Shown here piece by piece: positions 24,772 through 31,590 of a stretch of DNA of 35,868 nt (position 1 is the first letter of the stretch; each line of letters opens with the position of its first letter). The position numbers and the translations under genes were made by a program. The notes under the pieces were generated by a model. That model was not told the origin of the DNA. It saw only the letters and a list, made by a program, of their open reading frames with translations, and searched no databases. This DNA comes from a virus: positions 1 through 35,868 of IMG/VR virus record IMGVR_UViG_3300025120_000214; one strand, given 5' to 3'.

Positions 24772-24887
24772 TTTGTAAACACCTTTCTTATCCGTATAAA
24801 AAAACGCTGCACTATCGTGGCATTTCTCAGCGCAAGCAGCTGGCCAAATTTACCGGTAAAATGTTTATCGATATCTGATCTGGTCAT
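24768..24887 (-). CDS. Possible small basic protein (39 aa)
   Basis: ATG 24887 to TGA 24768 encodes MTRSDIDKHFTGKFGQLLAL and a basic tail ending RIRKVFTK. The SD GCGAGGTATC lies just before the start, inside the end of the 66-aa gene. The stop overlaps the next small frame by ATGA. Coupling and SD argue for real translation. There is no family match. Confidence 0.35.
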   Translation of the reverse strand: MTRSDIDKHFTGKFGQLLALRNATIVQRFFIRIRKVFTK

Positions 24888-25065
24888 GATACCTCGCTAG
24901 CCAATCTATTATTTGTGGTTCCGTGTAGCAGCTTTCGTAAACAGCTGGGATCCTGTGAAGTTGCGCGATCCGCAGCAACCCCCACCCCTGGCTGATCCGG
25001 TAGTGAAAATACTCCCTGGCAATTTCCCAATTTAATTTCTGTTTCTTATGATAATAGGTATCCAT
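24865..25065 (-). CDS. Small early protein of unknown function (66 aa)
   Basis: The 66-aa protein begins MDTYYHKKQKLNWEIAREYF and is Tyr/His/Arg-rich with a possible helix-turn-helix (GLLRIAQLHRIPAVYES). It directly follows the VRR-NUC gene (ATG at 25065, stop at 25066), so the two are co-transcribed in the Cro operon. No family was recognised. A DNA-binding accessory role is possible. Confidence 0.5.
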   Translation of the reverse strand: MDTYYHKKQKLNWEIAREYFHYRISQGWGLLRIAQLHRIPAVYESCYTEPQIIDWLARYHDQIRYR

Positions 25066-25416
25066 TCACATAGTCCTTTCTTTAAGTTTCACAATCTTTT
25101 CGATTACAGCGCGCACCTCATCGAGCGTCTTACAAACAGCTGTGACGCAACCGCATGAGGCTAAAGCATTCAATGTTTTGTTTTGATCCGGTGTGATTCT
25201 ATTTTTCCCTACTTTCAACTCGATAAAAATGGGCTGAACGCCTGGGCAAAAGATCTCCAGATCAGGCCAGCCAGTGCGCATTCCAGCTTTTTTTTGCTTT
25301 ATTCTCCACGCAATGTGCGCTTTTCCCTCGTTGGGTGAGTGGTGAAATATGGAGCCATCCGGCAAGGATACATGCAAGTAATCTGCAACTAATTTTTGCA
25401 GCTGCGCCTCTGTCAT
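25066..25416 (-). CDS. VRR-NUC nuclease (116 aa)
   Basis: The VRR-NUC fold is shown by a starting helix, GMRTGWPDLEIF (Pro51-Asp52) and the catalytic strand PIFIELKVGK (Glu66-x-Lys68), followed by QNKTLNALASCGC. These PD-(D/E)XK enzymes cut branched DNA; in phages they may act as resolvase-type nucleases during recombination or packaging. Length is standard for stand-alone phage copies. The ATG overlaps the Cro-like stop by ATGA. Activity on Holliday junctions is inferred from the family. Confidence 0.88.
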   Translation of the reverse strand: MTEAQLQKLVADYLHVSLPDGSIFHHSPNEGKAHIAWRIKQKKAGMRTGWPDLEIFCPGVQPIFIELKVGKNRITPDQNKTLNALASCGCVTAVCKTLDEVRAVIEKIVKLKERTM

Positions 25417-25625
25417 AGTAATCCCAGGAAGAAATCATTTGGCTGCACAGCACCATCTGTTGCGATCTTGATCCGGCGCATATATTCTACGCTGGGCCTT
25501 ACACGGCGCTTGTTTGAAAGAGGTAAGCACCATCGATGCACAACACCAGCGCCTGGCGCGTCAAGTTTTCTTGCCAAATCACGATAAGTGTAGCCCTTTT
25601 CTAAACGCCAATCTTCCAGTTTCAT
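25413..25625 (-). CDS. Cro-like HTH regulator (70 aa)
   Basis: The start chosen is ATG 25625 (MKLEDWRLEKGYTYRDLARK), because GGAGAGG lies just upstream; a start at 25646 lacks this. The frame shows an XRE-type helix-turn-helix: YTYRDLARKL, then GAGVVHRWCLP, then RPSVEYMRRIKIATDGAVQP. It is small, divergent from the larger repressor, and first in the minus-strand early operon, exactly the place of Cro. It should bind operators in 25626-25950 and favour lytic growth. Confidence 0.72.
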   Translation of the reverse strand: MKLEDWRLEKGYTYRDLARKLDAPGAGVVHRWCLPLSNKRRVRPSVEYMRRIKIATDGAVQPNDFFLGLL

Positions 25626-25786
25626 CGTACCCTCTCCAAAGTTCACATCAAGAACCTAATCAATGTCAGGATCAATAATAATGATTTAACAGATTAAGTT
25701 ACAATGTAAATTACTGCAATACTTTTTGTTTATATACGCAAAAACATTTGACAGCTAAATCATTTGCTATACGTTAAATGAACAAC

Positions 25787-25803
25787 GTAACTAATTTAGT
25801 TAC
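25787..25803. promoter_or_regulatory. Operator O1, perfect 17-bp palindrome
   Basis: GTAACTAATTTAGTTAC has two perfect 7-base arms around ATT. It lies just upstream of the repressor promoter and could also overlap the outgoing minus-strand promoter. Related sequences at 26735-26751 and 29075-29091 share GTAAC-N7-GTTAY, which supports a common binding protein. Confidence 0.7.
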
Positions 25804-25811
25804 ATGTATGA

Positions 25812-25840
25812 TTGACATTTAAAGGTTGGGAGATTATAAA
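25812..25840 (+). promoter_or_regulatory. Sigma-70-type promoter for the repressor
   Basis: TTGACA (25812-25817), 17-base spacer, TATAAA (25835-25840) is close to consensus. The start point would be near 25847, giving a leader of about 100 bases before the repressor ATG at 25951. O1 lies nine bases upstream of the -35 box, where a repressor could activate or compete. Confidence 0.7.
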
Positions 25841-25950
25841 ATGGCTCATATTTTAACATCGGCACTACGTAAACTATCGATAATAATACATAGTACACAT
25901 ACGACTTGGATAAACCTTCCATTTAGCCCACCGGCTGATCGGAGGGCAAC

Positions 25951-26691
25951 ATGAATGGACATTTTTATAAATGTAGATCGGAAGTATCACAAATGGCAGA
26001 AGTTCAAAGCGTTTCAAATTTGAAAGGCTTGGCTAGGAAAGCGAACCTATCAGGCGTGCAAATTGCGGAACTTATGGGGTTTCGACCGGAAACAGTAAGT
26101 CGACACCTCAACGGAAAACAAACTATTAGCATCGAGGATGCTATAAAATACGCAAAAATTTTAAGTTGCTCTGCGGAAGAAATATTATTCAAACGCAGTT
26201 TATGCCCTATCATCGGCGAAATGGATGGTGAAGGAGATCTCCAGTTATTTGGAGAAGATGAAAACAGAAAGATTTATTTAGCAGGGCCATATTCTTTTCA
26301 CGAGGATCACATAGCCTACACTATACCTAAATGGTTCAACAGAAAGACAACAGCTATTTGTATTCTTAACAAAAAACCTATGGATGGTAACTATGTTTCA
26401 GAGAATGGGATTGGTCACATTAGTCTATGTAAGACTACCGCTACGAACACGCAAAAAAGTGAAATCTTTGTCGGCTATCCCTTTGAGAACAGCGACATGG
26501 AAACCTACACAGTACGCCGGATAAAAAACTTAACAAACTCACAGCTAGGAAAAAGCGGCCCTATGAATATGACAGTGCTGGACAAGTCGGATGTTAAATA
26601 TTCAAAAGTCCACCTAGATTGGGTATGCCCAACGGAGTTGGCGTTGTATCGACCTGATTTATCTGGATTTGAAATTGTTAAGGATCATTAG
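25951..26691 (+). CDS. CI-like phage repressor (246 aa)
   Basis: Residues about 23-80 are an XRE-type HTH domain (LSGVQIAELMGFRPETVSRH, then LNGKQTISIEDAIKYAKIL). The C-terminal 160 residues probably dimerise, but I cannot see the LexA/CI cleavage site or the usual catalytic Ser/Lys context. Length and divergent location beside a Cro-like gene fit a prophage repressor. GGAGGGCAAC precedes the ATG. It should bind O1-O3. Induction may not use RecA-stimulated self-cleavage. Confidence 0.78.
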   Translation: MNGHFYKCRSEVSQMAEVQSVSNLKGLARKANLSGVQIAELMGFRPETVSRHLNGKQTISIEDAIKYAKILSCSAEEILFKRSLCPIIGEMDGEGDLQLFGEDENRKIYLAGPYSFHEDHIAYTIPKWFNRKTTAICILNKKPMDGNYVSENGIGHISLCKTTATNTQKSEIFVGYPFENSDMETYTVRRIKNLTNSQLGKSGPMNMTVLDKSDVKYSKVHLDWVCPTELALYRPDLSGFEIVKDH

Positions 26692-26724
26692 ATTGACAAA
26701 TGGATCAATACATTGATTTAGTTA

Positions 26725-26753
26725 TTGACCCCATGTAACTAAATTTGTTATCG
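26725..26753 (+). promoter_or_regulatory. Early operon promoter with embedded operator O2
   Basis: TTGACC (26725-26730), 17 bases, TTATCG (26748-26753) is a plausible sigma-70 promoter. The operator GTAACTAAATTTGTTAT (26735-26751) lies inside the spacer and touches the -10 box, so bound repressor would block RNA polymerase. It drives the exonuclease-annealase operon starting at 26824. Confidence 0.62.
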
Positions 26754-26823
26754 TCACTAACGCGCTAGGGAATCTGTCCCAAAAAATCCTTTAACCTTAG
26801 CGCGTACCAAGGAGATTGATAAC

Positions 26824-27729
26824 ATGCCACTACCACAGCTGACACCAGAATACGCATTACGATTTAATTACTATCATCACAGTAATCCGATCGGGTCACC
26901 TCGAGGAAAAAAACTTTGGGAAAAAATTGTACTGCGTCCACTACTTTCTGACCTCTTTTTGAAGGATAAAGAACAATGGGAACTATTAAACCCTAGTCGA
27001 GCAGTAGGCCCAAGCGCCATCGGTGGTGTCGCGGTACAAAAAGCCGTAGACAGCGTGTTAGGAATTGATGGATCAGAACCCATGAAACTTGATGAAGCCA
27101 TCTCCTGGGCCAAATCTGAAGGCCTTTTTTTTAAAAATCGTTACTTTTTAGGGGAAAACGTGGGTGATCAGGACGATATGCTGGTTGAAGTCTACAAACA
27201 GCTGATTGGTGACATTATAAAAAATTCAGTTCTTGGTTTAGAGAAAGCAATGGCCAGGGAAAACAAATATATTGGGGAAATCACTCTTGAGGACAAGTTG
27301 CCAGGGTGTGAACTACCACATCAGACTAGACCGGACTACGCAAGACGCGGTGATCTGAAAACTAAATGGAGCAGCTTAAAGAAAAGTTCCTCAGTTCCGA
27401 AAACATTAAACGGCATGTTTGAGAAAAGCTGGCTTTATCAGATTGCTGGTTTTTGGGCACTGAATGGACAGCAGCCGCCATTCCTCGTTTGTGCCAATCA
27501 TAAAGAATATAGAATTTTTGACCAGGATAACTCTCCAGAATTAAGTGATGAGAACCTTGATCGAATTGTGCAGCAGATGGCTAGACATCATCAAACTACC
27601 GAGCATTTATTAAAAAAGGCAGACAACCTGGATGATCTCTTTCGATCTCTCGATCCAGAGTGGGATCATATGTTTGCTTGGAACCTACAACCAGAACTTA
27701 TCGAACTAGCCAAAAGGAGTTTCAAATGA
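26824..27729 (+). CDS. PD-(D/E)XK recombination exonuclease (301 aa)
   Basis: The catalytic region is TRPDYARRGDLKTKWSSLKK: Asp171, Asp177 and Lys179 form the D...D-x-K pattern. YQIAGFWALNG follows, as in Cas4/RecB/lambda-exonuclease-type nucleases. The N-terminal AIGGVAVQKAVDSVL resembles the early conserved helix of these enzymes. SD AAGGAG lies 8 bases before ATG. It is directly upstream of a single-strand annealing protein, the classic exo-annealase pair for recombination. Processivity and polarity are not visible from sequence. Confidence 0.72.
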   Translation: MPLPQLTPEYALRFNYYHHSNPIGSPRGKKLWEKIVLRPLLSDLFLKDKEQWELLNPSRAVGPSAIGGVAVQKAVDSVLGIDGSEPMKLDEAISWAKSEGLFFKNRYFLGENVGDQDDMLVEVYKQLIGDIIKNSVLGLEKAMARENKYIGEITLEDKLPGCELPHQTRPDYARRGDLKTKWSSLKKSSSVPKTLNGMFEKSWLYQIAGFWALNGQQPPFLVCANHKEYRIFDQDNSPELSDENLDRIVQQMARHHQTTEHLLKKADNLDDLFRSLDPEWDHMFAWNLQPELIELAKRSFK

Positions 27730-28439
27730 AAGACCAGCTGACCGCTGCAATGAACGAGATAAAAGGATTGAATAAAGAAGGCGTCAAGATGCAAGGCGGT
27801 AAGAAATATACTACTGTTGCTGTACGCGTCGAGATATTTAGAAAATACTTTCCAGATTATTCTATCGTTACATCTACTAAAGTCGATGACGGAAAAAGAG
27901 TTGTTACCTATTGCGAGATATTTGGGCCAAACAATGAAAGACCTATTGCCACCGGAACAGCTGAAGAGATACGCGGCAGCAGCCACGTTAACAAAACGTC
28001 GGCTATGGAGGCTGGAGAAACTTCATCGATTGGCAGAGCCTTGGCCTCGCTAGGCTTGCATGGCGGTGAGTTTGCTAGTGAGTTTGAAATGTCTAACATT
28101 GAAACAAAGGCAAAGAATGTTGAGGAGCAGAAAAAGGCAGCTGACGTAAAACCCAAGGATGTGCCAAAAGTGGATCCACCAAAAGAAGATCCAGAGGACG
28201 CAGATATATTGGAAACATTGCGTGAAGAGACAGCAAATTTTAGTAAACAAAACGCAGTTGAAAGAAACGCACAATGGTTTATCGAAAGTTTCGAAAAGGC
28301 AAAGAGCGTGGAACGCATGAACATAATATTTAAGGAAAACCAAAAAAGCTACAGCGCTTTGAAGAAGTTGGATGAGTCAGCTGCGGAAAAGGTTAAGGCT
28401 TTTTATGAAATTAGAGAGGAGCAACTAGCACATGGATAA
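27726..28439 (+). CDS. Single-strand annealing protein, Rad52/ERF-like (237 aa)
   Basis: The start is ATG 27726, overlapping the exonuclease stop (ATGA) with AAAAGGAG upstream. The core segment GTAEEIRGSSHVNKTSAMEA then GETSSIGRALASLGLHGGEF is the conserved block of ERF/Rad52-like phage annealases (compare ETSA-x-GRAL). The C-terminal 110 residues are acidic, Lys-rich helices probably separate from the core. It should anneal ssDNA made by the exonuclease, allow recombination with related phages, and help form concatemers. Confidence 0.78.
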   Translation: MKDQLTAAMNEIKGLNKEGVKMQGGKKYTTVAVRVEIFRKYFPDYSIVTSTKVDDGKRVVTYCEIFGPNNERPIATGTAEEIRGSSHVNKTSAMEAGETSSIGRALASLGLHGGEFASEFEMSNIETKAKNVEEQKKAADVKPKDVPKVDPPKEDPEDADILETLREETANFSKQNAVERNAQWFIESFEKAKSVERMNIIFKENQKSYSALKKLDESAAEKVKAFYEIREEQLAHG

Positions 28440-28848
28440 AATTAAAATGCCAGGACAAAGGCCGCATTTCGGTAATGGAAGGTTCAAAATGCTTTCCGGA
28501 TTAAATGCAGACGTAGAATATCAAGCAGCTGCATGGCTGCAATTTAAGACAACAAGGAACCCAGAGGGAAAACCAATGCCGCAATCAGCTGAACAACGAA
28601 AAGCAATAGCTAACCTGGTTGATGCTATGCGAGAGGCAGCTGTATTACATGGTGACGATTGTCAGATGCAGCTGGGAATAAGTATTAAGGAAAAAGCTGG
28701 GCCAGGAGATCCTTGGACAGTGATCGAGCGCCCTCTCCTATTCCTAGACGTACCAGAGGAAATGAGAAATCAGAGTTTTGCAGACACACCTCCAGCATGG
28801 GATAAAGAAAATGAAAATAGTGGAAATGACAACAAACCCTCTTGGTAA
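28432..28848 (+). CDS. Unknown early recombination-operon protein (138 aa)
   Basis: The ATG overlaps the annealase stop by 8 bases (ATGGATAA), so the genes are coupled. Residues about 55-70 are Gln-rich helix and 75-110 beta-like (MQLGISIKEKAGPGDPWTVI). The last 20 residues are acidic/Asn-rich and end NDNKPSW. This loosely recalls an SSB-type acidic tail, but no OB-fold motif was recognised. An ssDNA-binding helper is one possibility from context. Confidence 0.55.
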   Translation: MDKIKMPGQRPHFGNGRFKMLSGLNADVEYQAAAWLQFKTTRNPEGKPMPQSAEQRKAIANLVDAMREAAVLHGDDCQMQLGISIKEKAGPGDPWTVIERPLLFLDVPEEMRNQSFADTPPAWDKENENSGNDNKPSW

Positions 28849-29026
28849 ATCGCTATTTACTGTGACCGAAGCTGGAAAGCTGCTGTTTCCTTATCTAAGC
28901 GAAAAAGCTGCTTACCAGAGGCTGCGCCGGATCCTGGCAAGCGGTGACTATGATACGCACAGTAGCGGACGAACAACCTACCTGGCTCGACATGAATTAA
29001 AACGATTGGGAGCCAATTTAAACTAA
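28811..29026 (+). CDS. Small excisionase/MerR-like HTH protein (71 aa)
   Basis: A start at 28811 (MKIVEMTTNPLGKSLFTVTE) or 28826 is likely; both overlap the 138-aa gene and have weak SDs. The core FTVTEAGKLLFPYLSEKAAY followed by RRILASGDYDTHSSGRTTYL then ARHELKRL is a winged-HTH of the excisionase/HTH_17 type: recognition helix, wing with Gly-Arg-Thr, final helix. It could be Xis for the integrase at 29976-31211 or a regulator. It is last in the early plus operon, followed by a terminator. Confidence 0.6.
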   Translation: MKIVEMTTNPLGKSLFTVTEAGKLLFPYLSEKAAYQRLRRILASGDYDTHSSGRTTYLARHELKRLGANLN

Positions 29027-29039
29027 TGACCTCCTAACT

Positions 29040-29065
29040 AACAGCGCTCCGGCGCTGTTCTTTTT
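29040..29065 (+). terminator. Rho-independent terminator of the early plus operon
   Basis: AACAGCGC (29040-29047) and GCGCTGTT (29052-29059) form an 8-bp stem with loop TCCG, followed by CTTTTT. It starts 13 bases after the HTH gene. The same GCGC-TCCG-GCGC centre is used in the second terminator at 29937. Confidence 0.88.
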
Positions 29066-29074
29066 AAGTTATTT

Positions 29075-29091
29075 GTAACACATTGTGTTAT
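29075..29091. promoter_or_regulatory. Operator O3 before the second plus operon
   Basis: GTAACACATTGTGTTAT has 7-base arms around ATT with one end mismatch and shares GTAAC-N7-GTTAY with O1 and O2. It lies right after the terminator and 97 bases before the gene at 29188. A promoter downstream (TTGCAA 29097-29102, then AATAAT about 18 bases later) is possible. A second inverted repeat ATTGAC...GTCAAT follows. Confidence 0.6.
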
Positions 29092-29187
29092 TTTACTTGC
29101 AATCATTGACGCGTTGAGTCAATAATAGTGAAGAACGGATCAAGTGATTCGAAACCAAATCCCAAAAACAAACAGAAAGGACACTAA

Positions 29188-29655
29188 ATGAGTGCATACT
29201 TAGTCGCGCCAGAACAAATTTCAGAGATGGTCAAGTGGGCCGTATCAAGACGACACAAATGCTACTATTACAATCTCTTCACAAAGAAAGAGATAGACAC
29301 CGATCCAGAAAATCTGGTTAAGATCTTAGCAAAAGCTAACGTAGACAGTATCAACGCAAGGTACAACGAGCAAGACAACAGCGCAGATTTTGTTGCTGAT
29401 TGTTTAGCAGAACTTAACACTGGCCCAATATCTTTGGTCGGTAAAAGCTATGTGCCTAATCTTCACCTTACTGCTGCTGACATTTACAGAATGTGCAGCA
29501 ACTACGATTACCAGGCTTGCGAGGTCAACGATTGGATCCATCAAGATGCTTACTGGATTGTGCAAGCTATCAAACACAATGCTGCGGATGTTATGTCTGA
29601 CGTAGCGCAGCATAAGTGGGGATACAGCAAAAACAACAAGAAAGGAGTTGCTTAA
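29188..29655 (+). CDS. Conserved-type phage protein of unknown function (155 aa)
   Basis: SD AGAAAGGACACTAA precedes the ATG. The sequence (MSAYLVAPEQISEMVKWAVS; later IYRMCSNYDYQACEVNDWIH and WGYSKNNKKGVA) resembles a widespread phage and prophage family with the NYDYQACE pattern, whose function I do not know. It is mostly helical and soluble. Repressor-type O3 upstream suggests expression at induction or early after infection. Confidence 0.6.
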   Translation: MSAYLVAPEQISEMVKWAVSRRHKCYYYNLFTKKEIDTDPENLVKILAKANVDSINARYNEQDNSADFVADCLAELNTGPISLVGKSYVPNLHLTAADIYRMCSNYDYQACEVNDWIHQDAYWIVQAIKHNAADVMSDVAQHKWGYSKNNKKGVA

Positions 29656-29915
29656 TGGTGAAACCTCTAGCCAATGTACCTTGGACAGAAGAGAACATAA
29701 TTCTCTATGACAATGTAAGAAAAGATATCAAGGAGGCTTTGCAAATCACTAAGGATTATCTTGCAAAATATCTTAGCGCTGATAATAGCGGAGAGAATAA
29801 CATCTATAAAGATATAAGCGGTATGAGCGCTGCTCAAATCGATCAGATAGTAAAGATGTTAAGTTTTGCGCAGAAAGGCGCAGCAAGAAAAATTTGGGGA
29901 GATTGGATAATATAA
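29655..29915 (+). CDS. Small helical protein of unknown function (86 aa)
   Basis: ATG 29655 overlaps the previous stop (TAATG) after AAAGGAGTTGCT; the longer frame from 29616 is only upstream overlap. The protein begins MVKPLANVPWTEENIILYDN and is predicted fully helical. No motif was recognised. It is the last gene before the terminator at 29937 and converges with the integrase gene. Confidence 0.58.
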   Translation: MVKPLANVPWTEENIILYDNVRKDIKEALQITKDYLAKYLSADNSGENNIYKDISGMSAAQIDQIVKMLSFAQKGAARKIWGDWII

Positions 29916-29936
29916 ACTATTAAGGCCACGAAACTC

Positions 29937-29962
29937 AAGAGCGCTCCGGCGCTCTTTTTTTT
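29937..29962. terminator. Terminator between the second plus operon and int
   Basis: AAGAGCGC (29937-29944), TCCG loop, GCGCTCTT (29949-29956), followed by T's to 29962. It stops plus-strand transcripts. On the minus strand the preceding A/T context is weaker, so two-way action is uncertain. Confidence 0.88.
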
Positions 29963-29975
29963 ATCTAAGCTGACA

Positions 29976-31211
29976 TTAGTAGCGCAGCGCTGCTTGATCT
30001 TCTCTAGCTGTTTCCTCCGGATCCTCAGAGTAATCATCCAGCCAATGACCATAAGTTTTGGTTGTGATTGTTGTATCTGAGTGACCCAGCTGGTTCGATA
30101 CTTTCCAGATGCCATCCTTTGTGCTGCCTTTTAAGGCCAACTGAGCGGATGCAAAATAATGACGTAGTTCGTGCCAGGTAATGCGCGGAACACCAGCTGC
30201 TGTGGCTGCTCTGGTGATCTTCTTGATGAACATCGAGGGATTTACTGATCGACCTTTCTGACTCATCCAGATTAAATCTTCTTTTGGTGGTTTTCCCTGG
30301 CGCATATATTCTTCTTGTAGCGCCTTGATAACGACCGGTGGAAACCGCAATCGCCTATTCGATTTCTCTGTTTTTGTTTCCGCAACATTATGGTATCTAT
30401 CGATGCCTTTGTTAATCTCGATAATGCGAACATCAAAATTTACATCGTTCCAGGTTAGTGCTCTTTGCTCACCCTGGCGTATTCCGGTTTGCGCTGCAAC
30501 GAAAGCTGCTAGCCTCCAATTACATCTTTTGTATCCGCCAGGATCCATGTTGCTCGTATCAACCGGCAGATGCTCCAGGATCCCCTCGATAGTCGAGCGC
30601 TGGACGCGATCGATCTTTGCTTTCCTGGTAGATTTTTTTCCGCCACTCTTTGGTCGAGTTTCACGAAAAATATTTTGCTTTGTGAAACCAGCTCTAACAC
30701 AGAACGATCCGAAATCTGTGTAGTTTGCCCAATAGTTTTTAACAGTTTTCAGTACGCGACCTTTGATCGTTTCCGGATCAATAATTCTGAATACAATTGT
30801 GGGATCATCAAAGAAATTTTTTGCTGACATTTCACGAACTGAAGTGCCCTCAATTTTAATGTTGAGAAGGAAGTTAATATCGCGCATTGAGTTCTCAAAA
30901 CTATGATCTCGGATCACACCATGATCGATATCCATTTTTCTCGTTTTTGTGTAGCAACACTTCTTATTAGTCGGCTCACATTTACCGCAATTAAAAACTG
31001 TTCCCATCCTAACTTCAGCGCGCCCTTTCGAATGCAATAAGATATTTTCTGCTATGTGATCCGCATACTTTAAAGCCTCCTCTCTTGTAGCAAACCATTG
31101 TTGTAAAACACCATGCTTTCGGGCATCGACCACATACGGCTTTTTGGATCCTTTGCGCGCAGCACTTGGATAATATCTTACCAGGTTAATTGTTTCTTCT
31201 TTTGTTAGCAT
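29976..31211 (-). CDS. int: Tyrosine recombinase integrase (411 aa)
   Basis: The catalytic residues are visible: Arg245 (TGIRQGEQRALTW), likely Lys283, His347-x-x-Arg350 (TWHELRHYFAS), His377 (LGHSDTT) and Tyr387 (TKTYGHWL). The N-terminal 65 residues look like an AP2-type arm-binding domain (KKPYVVDARKHGVLQQWFAT). Unusually, a Cys-rich motif (75, 78, 85, 86: NCGKCEPTNKKCC) follows. SD AGGAGGGATCA is strong. attP is upstream at 31551-31573. The enzyme should integrate the phage into a tRNA gene. Confidence 0.93.
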   Translation of the reverse strand: MLTKEETINLVRYYPSAARKGSKKPYVVDARKHGVLQQWFATREEALKYADHIAENILLHSKGRAEVRMGTVFNCGKCEPTNKKCCYTKTRKMDIDHGVIRDHSFENSMRDINFLLNIKIEGTSVREMSAKNFFDDPTIVFRIIDPETIKGRVLKTVKNYWANYTDFGSFCVRAGFTKQNIFRETRPKSGGKKSTRKAKIDRVQRSTIEGILEHLPVDTSNMDPGGYKRCNWRLAAFVAAQTGIRQGEQRALTWNDVNFDVRIIEINKGIDRYHNVAETKTEKSNRRLRFPPVVIKALQEEYMRQGKPPKEDLIWMSQKGRSVNPSMFIKKITRAATAAGVPRITWHELRHYFASAQLALKGSTKDGIWKVSNQLGHSDTTITTKTYGHWLDDYSEDPEETAREDQAALRY

Positions 31212-31220
31212 TGATCCCTC

Positions 31221-31403
31221 CTAGAAATAAATAGAGGGATCTGCATCAACAGCCTGGTTTAATCCTTGCCGGATCAAATGCAGCTGGTCAGCTGATAAAA
31301 CGATTTTCTGATTCTGTTTGGTATGTACGACCCAATTTGTTTCGGTTTCTGTTAGATCGTGTAACTGCTGTAACTGCTCTGACTTCTCAATAACTTTTTT
31401 CAT
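31221..31403 (-). CDS. Small protein upstream of int (60 aa)
   Basis: This 60-aa protein begins MKKVIEKSEQLQQLHDLTET and is Gln/Leu/Lys-rich. It starts after GGAGATCTAA, and its stop is 10 bases before the integrase start, so the two are co-transcribed. It lies between int and attP, where small excisionases or int regulators often occur. No HTH is clear, so a recombination-directionality role is only positional. Confidence 0.5.
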   Translation of the reverse strand: MKKVIEKSEQLQQLHDLTETETNWVVHTKQNQKIVLSADQLHLIRQGLNQAVDADPSIYF

Positions 31404-31483
31404 TTAGATCTCCACATCTGTTAATGAACATTGTTAATATTTTCAACGATAATGGAGAATGGAATCAAGAATGTCAAACATCT

Positions 31484-31507
31484 TTGTGGCAAAATCTGTG
31501 GCAAAAT
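31484..31507 (+). repeat. Arm-type tandem pair, left of attP core
   Basis: Two 12-base units, TTGTGGCAAAAT then CTGTGGCAAAAT, lie 44 bases left of the core. The matching pair at 31678 is right of the core in the same orientation, as expected for integrase arm sites. Confidence 0.6.
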
Positions 31508-31550
31508 AGGCTAAAAAATTGCTAAGTTATTGTATTTATTGGGGAATTTG

Positions 31551-31573
31551 TGGTGCGGGTGATAGGACTTGAA
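31551..31573 (-). other. attP core, 23 bp matching a tRNA 3' end
   Basis: On the minus strand this reads TTCAAGTCCTATCACCCGCA followed by CCA: the T-loop, T-stem 3' half, acceptor strand, discriminator and CCA of a tRNA. The T-stem 5' half (should be ATAGG) is not present, so it is only the att core. The acceptor (5' side GCGGGTG in the host tRNA) suggests a leucine-type tRNA, but this is inference. Integration would restore the host tRNA 3' end. Confidence 0.85.
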
Positions 31574-31590
31574 ACCCCATTCTACCCAAT

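Larger units (their letters stand above)
25626..25950. promoter_or_regulatory. Divergent immunity control region
   Basis: The 325 bases between the Cro-like gene (minus) and the CI-like repressor (plus) hold no convincing gene. They are AT-rich and contain a perfect 17-bp palindrome at 25787-25803, other inverted repeats (TTACAATGTAA near 25699; ACGTT...AACGT near 25772-25788) and a near-consensus plus-strand promoter at 25812-25840. A minus-strand promoter overlapping the palindrome (TTAGTT, 17 bases, TATAGC) is possible but weak. Confidence 0.65.

Noticed and set aside
25841-25954. 37-aa open frame in front of the repressor, overlapping its start
   Set aside because: The strong promoter at 25812-25840 would start transcription after this ATG, and the peptide has no family-like pattern.
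31551-31573. Complete tRNA gene
   Set aside because: Only the 3' part of a tRNA is present; the 5' half of the T-stem does not pair and no anticodon arm follows.
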